A DNA stretch of 64,000 nt from Holophagae bacterium (GTDB lineage: Bacteria > Acidobacteriota > Holophagae > Acanthopleuribacterales > Acanthopleuribacteraceae). Position numbers and translations under genes: made by a program. Position 1 is the first letter of the stretch; every line of letters starts with the position of its first letter. The DNA is taken from contig JAUIFE010000018.1 of assembly GCA_030429565.1 (NCBI GenBank), forward strand, positions 62,001 through 126,000, read 5' to 3'. This document shows, piece after piece, positions 39,061-47,069 of this stretch. The notes beneath the pieces are model-generated. The model searched no databases. It saw nothing but the letters and a program-made list of their open reading frames with translations, and had not been told where the DNA came from.

Positions 39061-39200
39061 GATGGAATCTTGACTCACCACCGCCCACTTTTTAGCTTAA
39101 GCCCCGTATCGCAAAGCTTTTAGCCAACAACAACCGAACCGGCACGGCCCTTGCTCAACCGCAAACCGGCAGATTCATCCCAGCTTCGGAGAGGTGGCTT

Positions 39201-41339
39201 ATGCGATTTCGTTTGTTCTTACCCCTGATCTTGTGGACCGCGTTCGGCCTGGTCGCCGCCGGTGAAACCGACACGGTTCAACGCAAGAAAATGACCCTGG
39301 CGCCACCCCAGAAGGCGGCTCGTCACCAAACAACCCGGGCCCCCGAACCCGAGGACATGCCCGACGATTACTTGCCGCGCACCCAGCCCGCCGAACCGGA
39401 ACGCGCTGCTTCGCGGAACAGCAACAACAAACGCGACACGCGCGGTACCCGATACACCCGCGACAACCACGGCAACCGCCGCCCTGATCACCCGCGCCGT
39501 GTGCCCGACAGTTGGGAAAGCGAAGCGCGCCGCGAAGCCCACTGGGCCGCCCGTCGCTTGGCCGAACGCGACGCCTATCGCGCCTCGTACCGGCTCGGTT
39601 GGTTCCGCGCTTACAAACGCGTTGAACGCAACCACGAACGTTTGTTCCAACACGATTACCGCGAGGGCCGTTTCGACGGCGACGCCAACCACAACGCGCA
39701 GCGCGAGGGCCGCGCCATGGGCCGCGAAGACGCCCAGGCCGCCGCCTTGAACGACGCCGAGCAGGCCGTGCGCGATCAGTTCCTCAACTTGAACCGCACC
39801 CCGTTGCGCAACCCCTTGGTTCCCCACCCGCCGCTGCCCGATTACAGCCGTGTCGTCGAGTTCGATGAACCGCCAACGCTGCCGCGTTTCATCAAAAACT
39901 ATCGCGACCACAACCCCGTCAATACCAACCACCGTTACCTCAACGGCTGGGCTCCTGGCTCGCCCGCCGACTGGGCCGGCGTCAATCACTACCGCCGTTT
40001 ACCCAAACCACGTGCGCCCAAACCACAACAGGGTTTTGCATTCTGGTGTGACAGCCGTCGCGGTCGCCAGATTTGGCAACAGTTACCCCGTTCCGCCAGA
40101 ACCGCCTTCAAGAACGAGTTTATGCTGCATTTCGGCCCCGACTACAACGACGCCTTCGGTCGTGACAAACGCGCTTACCGCGACGGCTGGTATGCCGGTT
40201 GGGATCACACCGGCGCCATGTTCGCCGATTACCATTACCAGCGCGGTTACTTCGAAACCAGCCGCCAATCCTTCTTGGCCGCTGCTGAAGAAGGTTTCCG
40301 TCGCCAGTACAATCAGGCCTTCCGCCGCCGATACGATGACAGCTTCGACCAATGGTACCGCAACCCCAAGCCCGAAATCGGCCACTTAACCGTCCGCGAC
40401 GGCAACGACGACGGCGTTTTGGCGCCAGGTGAAAGCTTCGAGCTGGAAGCCGAGTTAATCAACTACGGTGGTCGCGGCGGCCGCTTCGGCTTGGACTTCT
40501 ACGGTGACGCCATGGCGCGCAGCATCAAGCAACCCGTGCGTTTAGACGCCCGTTCAACGACCCGCGTTGTCTTGCGTCGCGGCATCATCCGCGACAACGT
40601 CCCCTCGCGCACCCTTGCCGCCTTCACCCTCGACCTGGGCACCGTTCGCCGCCAATTCGAACACCGCATCGAGTTCCCGATCCAGTTGGGTGAGATCCGC
40701 ATCGACGACCGCAACGACTTGCGCGGCTACGTACGTCTGTCGATCCCGGTTCGCAACGTCGGCAACCGCGACAGCAACGGTATCGAAGCCGTCATCGACG
40801 GCCGCCGCGAGCGGGTCGGCCGCTTGCGTGCCGGTGGTGAGACCCGCATCCATTTTGAACAGCACGACTTGGCACCCTTGGACTTAATCGGCGGCAGCGT
40901 CGCGGTTCCCATTGAGTTGCGCAACGGGCGCCAGGCGCAAGAGGTCTTGCAGTACGCCGTACCGGAAAGCGCGACCGATTTGCAGCGCCGTGACCTGTTG
41001 CTGTACATGGTCGAGCTGGCCAAGAGTCGCCGTCGCGGCCACGCCACCCAAGCCGCCGTCAACCGCGCCCAAGACCTGATGCTGGAGCGCATGCGCGTCG
41101 ATTGGCAAGCCGCTATCGCGGCGCGCGGCAACCCCTACAAAAAAGACCAACGCGAGGGTTCGCGCCACACTGCCTTAGGCGACCTGGTCCACACCTTCAA
41201 CCAACAGCGCCGCCGCTTAGCGCGCCCGGAAATATTCACAGAGATGCAGCCCAAGCTGGAACAACTCGCCCGCCAACTTCCTGGCACCCACCCCTTCCTC
41301 CGCAAGCAGTTCCGCCGCCTCGCCCGCCAACTGGGCTAG
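39201..41339 (+). CDS. Exported Arg/Tyr-rich basic protein of unknown function
   Basis: A 712-residue protein with a signal peptide (LFLPLILWTAFGLVAA). A proline/arginine-rich, probably disordered segment (about 30-110) is followed by two clusters of Tyr-x-x-Gly repeats (about 125-185 and 310-390, for example YREGRFDGD and YRDGWYAGWD). A beta-rich half from about 395 has two CARDB-like modules (GNDDGVLAPGESFELEAEL and YVRLSIPVRNVGNRD). The C-terminus is helical and basic. I recognise no whole-protein family. A repeat-rich surface or DNA/polyanion-binding role is possible only by composition. GGAGAGG lies before the ATG, and a strong terminator follows the gene. Confidence 0.8.
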   Translation: MRFRLFLPLILWTAFGLVAAGETDTVQRKKMTLAPPQKAARHQTTRAPEPEDMPDDYLPRTQPAEPERAASRNSNNKRDTRGTRYTRDNHGNRRPDHPRRVPDSWESEARREAHWAARRLAERDAYRASYRLGWFRAYKRVERNHERLFQHDYREGRFDGDANHNAQREGRAMGREDAQAAALNDAEQAVRDQFLNLNRTPLRNPLVPHPPLPDYSRVVEFDEPPTLPRFIKNYRDHNPVNTNHRYLNGWAPGSPADWAGVNHYRRLPKPRAPKPQQGFAFWCDSRRGRQIWQQLPRSARTAFKNEFMLHFGPDYNDAFGRDKRAYRDGWYAGWDHTGAMFADYHYQRGYFETSRQSFLAAAEEGFRRQYNQAFRRRYDDSFDQWYRNPKPEIGHLTVRDGNDDGVLAPGESFELEAELINYGGRGGRFGLDFYGDAMARSIKQPVRLDARSTTRVVLRRGIIRDNVPSRTLAAFTLDLGTVRRQFEHRIEFPIQLGEIRIDDRNDLRGYVRLSIPVRNVGNRDSNGIEAVIDGRRERVGRLRAGGETRIHFEQHDLAPLDLIGGSVAVPIELRNGRQAQEVLQYAVPESATDLQRRDLLLYMVELAKSRRRGHATQAAVNRAQDLMLERMRVDWQAAIAARGNPYKKDQREGSRHTALGDLVHTFNQQRRRLARPEIFTEMQPKLEQLARQLPGTHPFLRKQFRRLARQLG

Positions 41340-41381
41340 CCCTTCACCAACCCTCGGCCCAACTAGGGGCCACTTCGGCAC

Positions 41382-41416
41382 GCCGTTCGGGACCCATCAC
41401 CCGAACGGCTTTTTTT
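41382..41416 (+). terminator. Rho-independent terminator
   Basis: A perfect 10-bp stem GCCGTTCGGG/CCCGAACGGC with an 8-nt loop and seven T. It ends the Arg-rich protein gene, and the left repeat array begins at its last base. Confidence 0.93.
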
Positions 41417-41760
41417 GCAAGCCAGGACACCCACTTTTTCAAGCCGCAGCGCAAGCCAGAGCATGCAAGCCAGGACACCTGCAAGCCAGGACACCCACTT
41501 TTCTCGGCCAGGTCAGAAGTCAGCAGAAGCAGTGCAAGCCAGCAGCAGAAGCCAGGACACCCACTTAATTTGCTTCTAAGCACGCGCCTACTCAAGCCAG
41601 GGGTTTTGGCTAAGCCAGTGCAAGCCAGGACACCCACTTTTCTCGGCCAGGTCAGAAGTCAGCAGAAGCCAGGACACCCACTTAATTTGCTTCTAAGCAC
41701 GCGCCTACTCAAGCCAGGGGTTTTGGCTAAAGGTCCACCAGCTCAAGCCAGGACAGCTCA
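41417..41760 (+). repeat. Left repeat array flanking the RAYT-like gene
   Basis: Five full copies of AAGCCAGGACACCCACTT start at 41419, 41483, 41549, 41622 and 41666, plus truncated copies near 41465 and 41743. Linkers are of two kinds: one begins TTCTCGGCCAGGTCAG, the other AATTTGCTTCTAAG. A 71-bp stretch is exactly duplicated (41543-41613 and 41660-41730), and a 50-bp stretch is duplicated (41481-41530 and 41620-41669). The same core and linkers reappear inverted in the right array. Confidence 0.93.
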
Positions 41761-42075
41761 CAAGCGAGCCTGAAGCAAGCTAAGACACCCTCTTTTGACT
41801 CTCCCGGCACTAAGCCTGTCGGTAAATATATAAGGCCAGTGCCCAAGCCAAAACCTCCCCTTATTCGCAGGGTATTAAGTCGGAACATTCACTACTTCAT
41901 AAAAATAATGCTGCGCATGGGATTCATACCAATCTCTAAGAGGAAAACCTTCTTCCACAACATTCCCATCATTTGGGAAAAACCAAAATCCAAACACAGC
42001 AATTCCGTCAGCCTTCTAGACGTCGGCTGATTCTCTTTTTCCCATGGCAAGAAGCTATTCGGCAGCTAAGATCGA
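41761..42075. other. AT-richer spacer, no gene recognised
   Basis: About 315 bp between the left array and the transposase stop. It is visibly more AT-rich than the chromosome around it. A 63-codon plus-strand frame (41839-42030) lacks a ribosome binding site and homology. It is probably part of the element. Confidence 0.5.
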
Positions 42076-43116
42076 CTATTCGAGGAACGATGTTTTCCCG
42101 GAACGAACACCACGAACCCATTTTTGGCCCATTCTTGCCGCTGCTTCTTTCATGTGAGTTTCGGTTCCTGCAACAACCGAAAATAGTTTCCCAAAGCGAC
42201 AGGCGCTATCGAGCCAATGCCTGGGATTTATCGACAGCCGCGTCAAAATTGGCGGAAGATGCTCTGGGATGACACCAGGCTTATCCGCAACAAGCTGCCG
42301 TCCTGTCCAATCCAAAATCTCGAGGTAGTTTGATAAGTCAATAGAGAGAAAGCCACGTCGATTCCCCTGATCGCGCAACGGACAAAGCCAATTCACCGAA
42401 TCTTTTTGATGACCATGAACACTTCGTTTCTCGCCCTTTATTCCTGCACAGGTCCAGTCATTACTATGGCACTTAACCTGTTCCCGAATGCGTTCTTCGG
42501 CCGAGGTAAAGTAACTGGTCTCAGGGGTCTCGGCAAGGTTTGCTCGAATCGGATTTAGATCAACATAAACCAAACAGGCCAAGACAGCGGCTTCATCCAA
42601 CAGCGCTGTACACTTGAAACGCGCCTCCCAAAATCGCCCTGTACAACCATCCTCTTTGTTTGCTTTTCGCGCAATGTACTCCTTTAAACACTTCATAAAC
42701 CAGGAAATAGACGCTAGGCGCTGACGTAATTCAGTGATGCGCTCGCTATCATCGGTCAGTTGCCTGATTTCCTTCTCGGAAGGTTCGAGCGGTAGCCCCT
42801 TGGCATCGCGACGTTTGGGATAAAGCAGGAGCCACCGGCGAGCGACAGCCCTTGCTGAGGCTGCCTGGGATAAATCGGGCCGATTTCTGAGAAGGACGTG
42901 CACGTGATTGTCCATCACTGCATATCCACCGACATCGACCCAAAAGATCCCCGCTAAAAACTTAAGGCGTTGATGCAGCCAATCTTTGCGATAGTCGTAA
43001 TTATTTCCAGTATGTGAATCCACACCATGCAGAAAAGCACGGCGTACACAACGCGAAACACAATGGTAAAAACCTTCGCGCTGTTCATCGATAATCAGAG
43101 AACGGGGGCGTGTCAT
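42076..43116 (-). CDS. Y1/HUH transposase, RAYT-like
   Basis: A 346-residue member of the IS200-type Y1 transposase superfamily, in the branch of REP-associated tyrosine transposases (RAYT). Such proteins nick and join single strands at defined repeats. The HUH motif is HVH (His71, His73) in AVMDNHVHVLLR. The likely nucleophile is Tyr147 in LKEYIARK, and the family tail GRFWEARFKC and YVDLNPIRA is present. The HUH-Tyr spacing is longer than in many RAYTs, and the C-terminal 120 residues are not typical. The ATG at 43116 has GGAGG 7 nt upstream. Intact frame; flanked by inverted arrays of one repeat. Confidence 0.88.
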   Translation of the reverse strand: MTRPRSLIIDEQREGFYHCVSRCVRRAFLHGVDSHTGNNYDYRKDWLHQRLKFLAGIFWVDVGGYAVMDNHVHVLLRNRPDLSQAASARAVARRWLLLYPKRRDAKGLPLEPSEKEIRQLTDDSERITELRQRLASISWFMKCLKEYIARKANKEDGCTGRFWEARFKCTALLDEAAVLACLVYVDLNPIRANLAETPETSYFTSAEERIREQVKCHSNDWTCAGIKGEKRSVHGHQKDSVNWLCPLRDQGNRRGFLSIDLSNYLEILDWTGRQLVADKPGVIPEHLPPILTRLSINPRHWLDSACRFGKLFSVVAGTETHMKEAAARMGQKWVRGVRSGKTSFLE

Positions 43117-43370
43117 AGGTTGACCTCCAAATTTTTCACATGAGGACACCTGGCAACTTAATGCCCCGTCGCGACAGCCCTTGTCATCACCCTTAAACTT
43201 TTACAAAAAAATTTGAATTTCAGCGACTCATCAAAGAGTCCAAGCCGATCCAGCGCCGCGATTGATCCATTAATCTCACAACCTGGGTGTTCTGCTTGCT
43301 TACGTAGCAATTTCAAAGAGTCGATATTCTGAGCCTTGCCAAGCCGACCTTTAGCTAGGGCCCCATCAAG
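43117..43370. other. AT-richer spacer upstream of the transposase
   Basis: About 250 bp between the transposase start and the right array. Its AT-rich composition matches the left spacer. It must contain the transposase promoter; no clear box was picked. Confidence 0.45.
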
Positions 43371-43853
43371 AAGTGGGTGTCTTGGCTTGTGGCTGGCTTG
43401 GAGGCTGGCTTGTGTGGGTACTGACCTGGCCGAGAAAAGTGGGTGTCCTGGCTTTAGGGGCTTGCCTGACTTGGCCGAGAAAAGTGGGTGTCCTGGCTTG
43501 AGGAGGAAAAGTGGGTGTCCTGGCTTGAGGAGGAGGGGCTTGCTGACTGGGCCGAGAAAAGTGGGTGTCCTGGCTTGGGGCTGGCCGAGAAAAGTGGGTG
43601 TCCTGGCTTGGGGCTCCTTAGAAGCAAATTAAGTGGGTGTCCTGGCTTGGGGCTCTGGCTTGAGGAGGAAAAGTGGGTGTCCTGGCTTGAGGAGGGGCTT
43701 GCTGACTGGGCCGAGAAAAGTGGGTGTCCTGGCTTGGGGGCTCCCGCCTGCGTTGGCTTGAGGAGGAGGGGCTTGCTGACTGGGCCGAGAAAAGTGGGTG
43801 TCCTGACTTGGGGGCTGGTGTCCTGGCTTGGGGACTTGGCCGGCTTGGTCAAT
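43371..43853 (-). repeat. Right repeat array, inverted relative to the left
   Basis: Ten copies of AAGTGGGTGTCCTGGCTT (the reverse complement of the left core) start at about 43371, 43437, 43482, 43509, 43559, 43592, 43631, 43671, 43718 and 43792; the first and last each carry one C-to-T change. A truncated copy is near 43816. Linkers are mosaic: AGGAGG-rich, CTGACTGGGCCGAGAA, or GGGCTCCTTAGAAGCAAATT. Two of these are the inverse of left-array linkers. Spacing is irregular (27-74 bp). Several frames stay open across it. Confidence 0.93.
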
Positions 43854-43876
43854 CCCCGCCTGCGTTGACCGTCCGC

Positions 43877-44590
43877 CTAGCCGGCTTGGGGGTAGAAACG
43901 ATCTTGCATGCGGTCGCAATAGGCGACTAAGTTCTCTAGCTTGTGTACATGGTCCCTTAACGGCGATGCAAAGGGTACGTAGCGTAGATTGGCAAGGAAG
44001 GCGTACGCAACCGCATCTAAGCTGGAAGCTTGGTCCCCGAAAAAGTACGGCGCGTTGCCAAGAAAGCTCGACAAAGCACTTAAATCACGACATCCCAAAT
44101 CATATAACTCAGCTTCGCTGTGACGCCCGAGGCCCTGCCCATACAAATCGCGGCGAATTCGCCGACGCAGGCCAAACAAAAGAGGGCTTTTCACAATGCG
44201 GGGAAAATCTCGGAAGTAGACTTCCCTGATGGCGGCATCATTGCGGTGATCAAGCCACCGTGAATACAGCAACACCCAGTAAGCATGTTCTTCCATCAAC
44301 CGAGACCATGCCAGTGCCTCAGCGCACTCCCTCGTGTTTAAAAAGTGATCAGGATCCACGCCGAAAGCCATCTTGATGTAATCAATAATAAAACCTGAAT
44401 CGCTGATAAACCTTTCATCGTGAAGAATGTAAGGGAACTTCCGCGTAGGAGATTTCTTCACGTCGAAGGTGTACTCGATTTCATAAGGCACCCCCGCCAT
44501 CAGGAAAAAAGTCTCCAACTTGAGGCAAAAGGGACTGTAGCTCGATACGCCGTGACCACCTAAAAACTGAAACAACTTAACCGGGGACAT
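43877..44590 (-). CDS. Glutathione S-transferase-fold protein (FAXC-like)
   Basis: A 237-residue protein with a thioredoxin-like N-terminal half (KLFQFLGGHGVSSYSPFCLKLE) and a helical C-terminal half ending in the GST pattern GDQASSLDAVAYAFL. It matches the metaxin/failed-axon-connections branch of GSTs common in bacteria. Enzymatic activity is unproven for this branch. GGAGG lies 4 nt before the ATG. The stop codon abuts the right repeat array, and the last residues (YPQAG) are encoded by repeat-like sequence (CAAGCCGGCTAG). Confidence 0.85.
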   Translation of the reverse strand: MSPVKLFQFLGGHGVSSYSPFCLKLETFFLMAGVPYEIEYTFDVKKSPTRKFPYILHDERFISDSGFIIDYIKMAFGVDPDHFLNTRECAEALAWSRLMEEHAYWVLLYSRWLDHRNDAAIREVYFRDFPRIVKSPLLFGLRRRIRRDLYGQGLGRHSEAELYDLGCRDLSALSSFLGNAPYFFGDQASSLDAVAYAFLANLRYVPFASPLRDHVHKLENLVAYCDRMQDRFYPQAG

Positions 44591-44880
44591 ACGTCCTCCA
44601 TTTGTATGATTCTGTGTTTTGAGAGGGATGTTCCACGATGGGAAACTAAAACCCGTGCGTGAAAAGATTAGAAAAGGCGAGCATAGGCAACAACAGCAAC
44701 GGTGTCAACGGCTTGCGGGCTTGCGCGCGTTTCACAACCCCGTCGGCGTGCCGCCGCCCGCCCCACCGCCCGCGGGGCTGTTTTGGTTGCCCAGGTCGCA
44801 AGGTTCACGGGGAATCGCACAAGGCTTTTCCCGAACGGTTACCCCACCAACCTCACAGGCTTTGACAGCGCTAGGCTTTG
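44591..44880. other. Intergenic region, no gene recognised
   Basis: About 290 bp between the GST gene and the terminator of the export cassette. Proline-coding-like CCGCCG tracts on the plus strand are not in a convincing gene. It must contain the GST promoter. Confidence 0.45.
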
Positions 44881-44910
44881 AAAAAGCGCCGCACTTAGCG
44901 GCGCTTTTTT
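44881..44910 (-). terminator. Terminator of the export cassette
   Basis: A perfect 12-bp stem AAAAAGCGCCGC/GCGGCGCTTTTT with a 5-nt loop, ending 2 bp past the last stop codon. The A and T tracts make it usable in both directions. Confidence 0.92.
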
Positions 44911-44912
44911 GC

Positions 44913-47069
44913 TTAGGGATGGGCGATGACGATAAGAGTGCGCGCGCGGCGGAAGACGCAACTCATGGCTTGCGATAGGGTTTCGGGATCGAGTGCGGCG
45001 AAGCTTTCGTCCAAAATCAAGACCTCGGCATTTTGGAGCAGCGCGCGGGCGATAAACACACGGCTGGCCTCGCCGTGCGACAAGCGCCAACCGCCGTTGC
45101 CACCGACGAGCTGCATTAATCCCGCCGGCATGCGGCTCAGCAGCGGGCGCAGGCCCAGTTCCTCGCAGATTTCTTCAGCTTCGGCTAGGTCCTCGGCCAA
45201 TGGCGGCCACTGGCGACCCATCAGTAGGTTGTAGGCCAGCGAGCCGCTGAAGAGGTGGTTGACATGGTACTGCGGTGCACCCGCCACCCTCGCCCGCCAA
45301 CCCAAATCACCGAGCGTGTGATAGTCCAAGCCATGGATCAGCAATAAACCCGATTCGGGGAAACGCAAACCCATCATCAACGCAGCGAAGGTACTTTTGC
45401 CGCTGCCCGAGGGACCCTCGATGAGCACCCGATCCCCTTCGTGAATGCGGAAATGAGGGATGCGCAGCATGGTTTGACCGGTGCGCGAGTAACGGAACAC
45501 GACATCGTGAGCCTCCAGCAAGACGGAACGGCTGCGGATACTGTCATTTAAATCCAGCGGGGACAGGTCGCGCGAGGGATGAGACACGACCGGCGTGCGA
45601 CCGGCGGCACGCACCAAGGGCAGAGTATTTTGCCAGGCGTTTAGCGCGCTGACCAAACTAAGGAAACCGTTGCGTTGTTTGAACAAGGCACGAAAAGCCA
45701 GCATGATGCCGCCCAAACTAAAGACAACGGCTTCAGCGGTGGGCGCATACCAGGCGTACAGCGGCGCTAATCCCAAAACACCCAATACCAACCAGCCACG
45801 CGAGCTGAAGTTCATCAGCAAGTAGCCGTGCAGCTCCATGTTGAGCGAAAGCTGGAAGTACCGTGACAGCGACCAATCCTCGTCGACATGCCAGTGACGC
45901 CGGCTCTCCTGGGCCAATCGCGTCGGGTGACCGTTGATGGATTCCACCAAGTCGTTGGTCATTTGCAGGCGCATATCAGTCCAGCGCTGCCAGCGATTGG
46001 CGAAGTTGGCAAAGAAGAAACTAATTGGGATTAACCACAAAACCAGCAGCCAGCCAAGCCACCAAGCATCGGCACGGAAGAGAAGGAACAGCGCAATCCC
46101 CAATTCGACCAGCGAAAACAAGGCGGCGAAACCGGCATTCAAGGACAGGGACTCGAACGTACGCGATTCCAAGACCAAACCCAGCAACTGCCCCCAGCCG
46201 CGACCGCGAATTTCTTCGGGCTCCAAGCGCTGGATGCCCCGCAGCAAGCGCTCCTTAAACACGCCGCCTAAACCGAGCGAAACCATGCCCTGGGCCCAAC
46301 CGGCGAGCATGGTGAAAGGAATAATCGAAAACAGCATAAAGACCCAAGCCAACACGGTGCCGGAGTCAAGGCGGCCGTTGAGCACGGCCTGGATAAGCAC
46401 CCACCAGGAACCAACGAACAGTAAGTGGGCAATGGTGTAGAACAAAAGCAAGGCACCGGCGTGGTGCCACAAACGCGCGTGGCGCAAATGTTTCCACAAG
46501 GGGGCGTGGGCGGGTAAACGCAGCATCCAGGCACGCGGCAAGCTTTGATGGGCCATGCCGACACGGGCGAGCCGAGCACGAGCCTGGTCGCGTTTGGCGG
46601 CGTGAATGCCGACGACTTCAAACAAATCGTCGCCGAACTCAGCCGTGGAGGCACCGTGTAAATCCTGCAGCCAGGCCACCATGCGCTGGATTGGGAAACG
46701 CAAAACTTGGGCGTTGGGACCCAAGACCGACACGTTACGACCATTGCCGGCCGCGACGGCCAAGTAGCGAATGCCGCCTTTGATTTCCAGCTCAATAATG
46801 GCCGGACCGCCGTTGCGCAAAAAGGCGTGCAAATGGTGAAAGGTGACGGAGACGGCTTCGGTTTCAACGCGGAGCCAACGCGCAGCACCTTCGACCCAAC
46901 GGTCGCGGCTCTCGCGACCGGCCTCAACGACGCTGAGCGGCATGTGCGGGGCCTGCACCAACTTGGGGGCAAGACCGGACTCACGCGCCATCATCTCCAT
47001 GCAGTCGCCGAGTTTTTCCAGCGGCCAGGTCCATTCACGATAGTTGTTAATGGCAAGGGTGACGTTCAT
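44913..47069 (-). CDS. ABC exporter, second subunit (permease-ATPase)
   Basis: A 718-residue half-transporter. The N-terminal 160 residues are a divergent domain with a C39-like feel (PAIIELEIKGGIRYLAV then VSVLGP) but no catalytic residues. A six-helix membrane domain follows, then an ATPase with Walker A GPSGSGKST, Q-loop GAPQYHV, a non-standard signature LSHGEASRV and Walker B LILDESFAALDP. The protein ends directly at the H-loop (IVIAHP), without the usual 20-30 residue tail. It overlaps the first exporter gene by 4 nt and is followed by a strong terminator. Probably one half of a heterodimeric exporter. Confidence 0.88.
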   Translation of the reverse strand: MNVTLAINNYREWTWPLEKLGDCMEMMARESGLAPKLVQAPHMPLSVVEAGRESRDRWVEGAARWLRVETEAVSVTFHHLHAFLRNGGPAIIELEIKGGIRYLAVAAGNGRNVSVLGPNAQVLRFPIQRMVAWLQDLHGASTAEFGDDLFEVVGIHAAKRDQARARLARVGMAHQSLPRAWMLRLPAHAPLWKHLRHARLWHHAGALLLFYTIAHLLFVGSWWVLIQAVLNGRLDSGTVLAWVFMLFSIIPFTMLAGWAQGMVSLGLGGVFKERLLRGIQRLEPEEIRGRGWGQLLGLVLESRTFESLSLNAGFAALFSLVELGIALFLLFRADAWWLGWLLVLWLIPISFFFANFANRWQRWTDMRLQMTNDLVESINGHPTRLAQESRRHWHVDEDWSLSRYFQLSLNMELHGYLLMNFSSRGWLVLGVLGLAPLYAWYAPTAEAVVFSLGGIMLAFRALFKQRNGFLSLVSALNAWQNTLPLVRAAGRTPVVSHPSRDLSPLDLNDSIRSRSVLLEAHDVVFRYSRTGQTMLRIPHFRIHEGDRVLIEGPSGSGKSTFAALMMGLRFPESGLLLIHGLDYHTLGDLGWRARVAGAPQYHVNHLFSGSLAYNLLMGRQWPPLAEDLAEAEEICEELGLRPLLSRMPAGLMQLVGGNGGWRLSHGEASRVFIARALLQNAEVLILDESFAALDPETLSQAMSCVFRRARTLIVIAHP

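Noticed and set aside
41839..42030. 63-codon plus-strand ORF beside the transposase
   Set aside because: GTG start without ribosome binding site in an AT-rich spacer; no homology.
41417..43853. CRISPR array
   Set aside because: The spacers are themselves repeated modules, spacing is irregular, the two halves are inverted, and no cas gene is present. A Y1 transposase sits between them.
43336..43930. Several genes of 65-130 codons in the right array
   Set aside because: All frames are repeats of the same DNA module read in different phases, with no homology or consistent ribosome binding sites.
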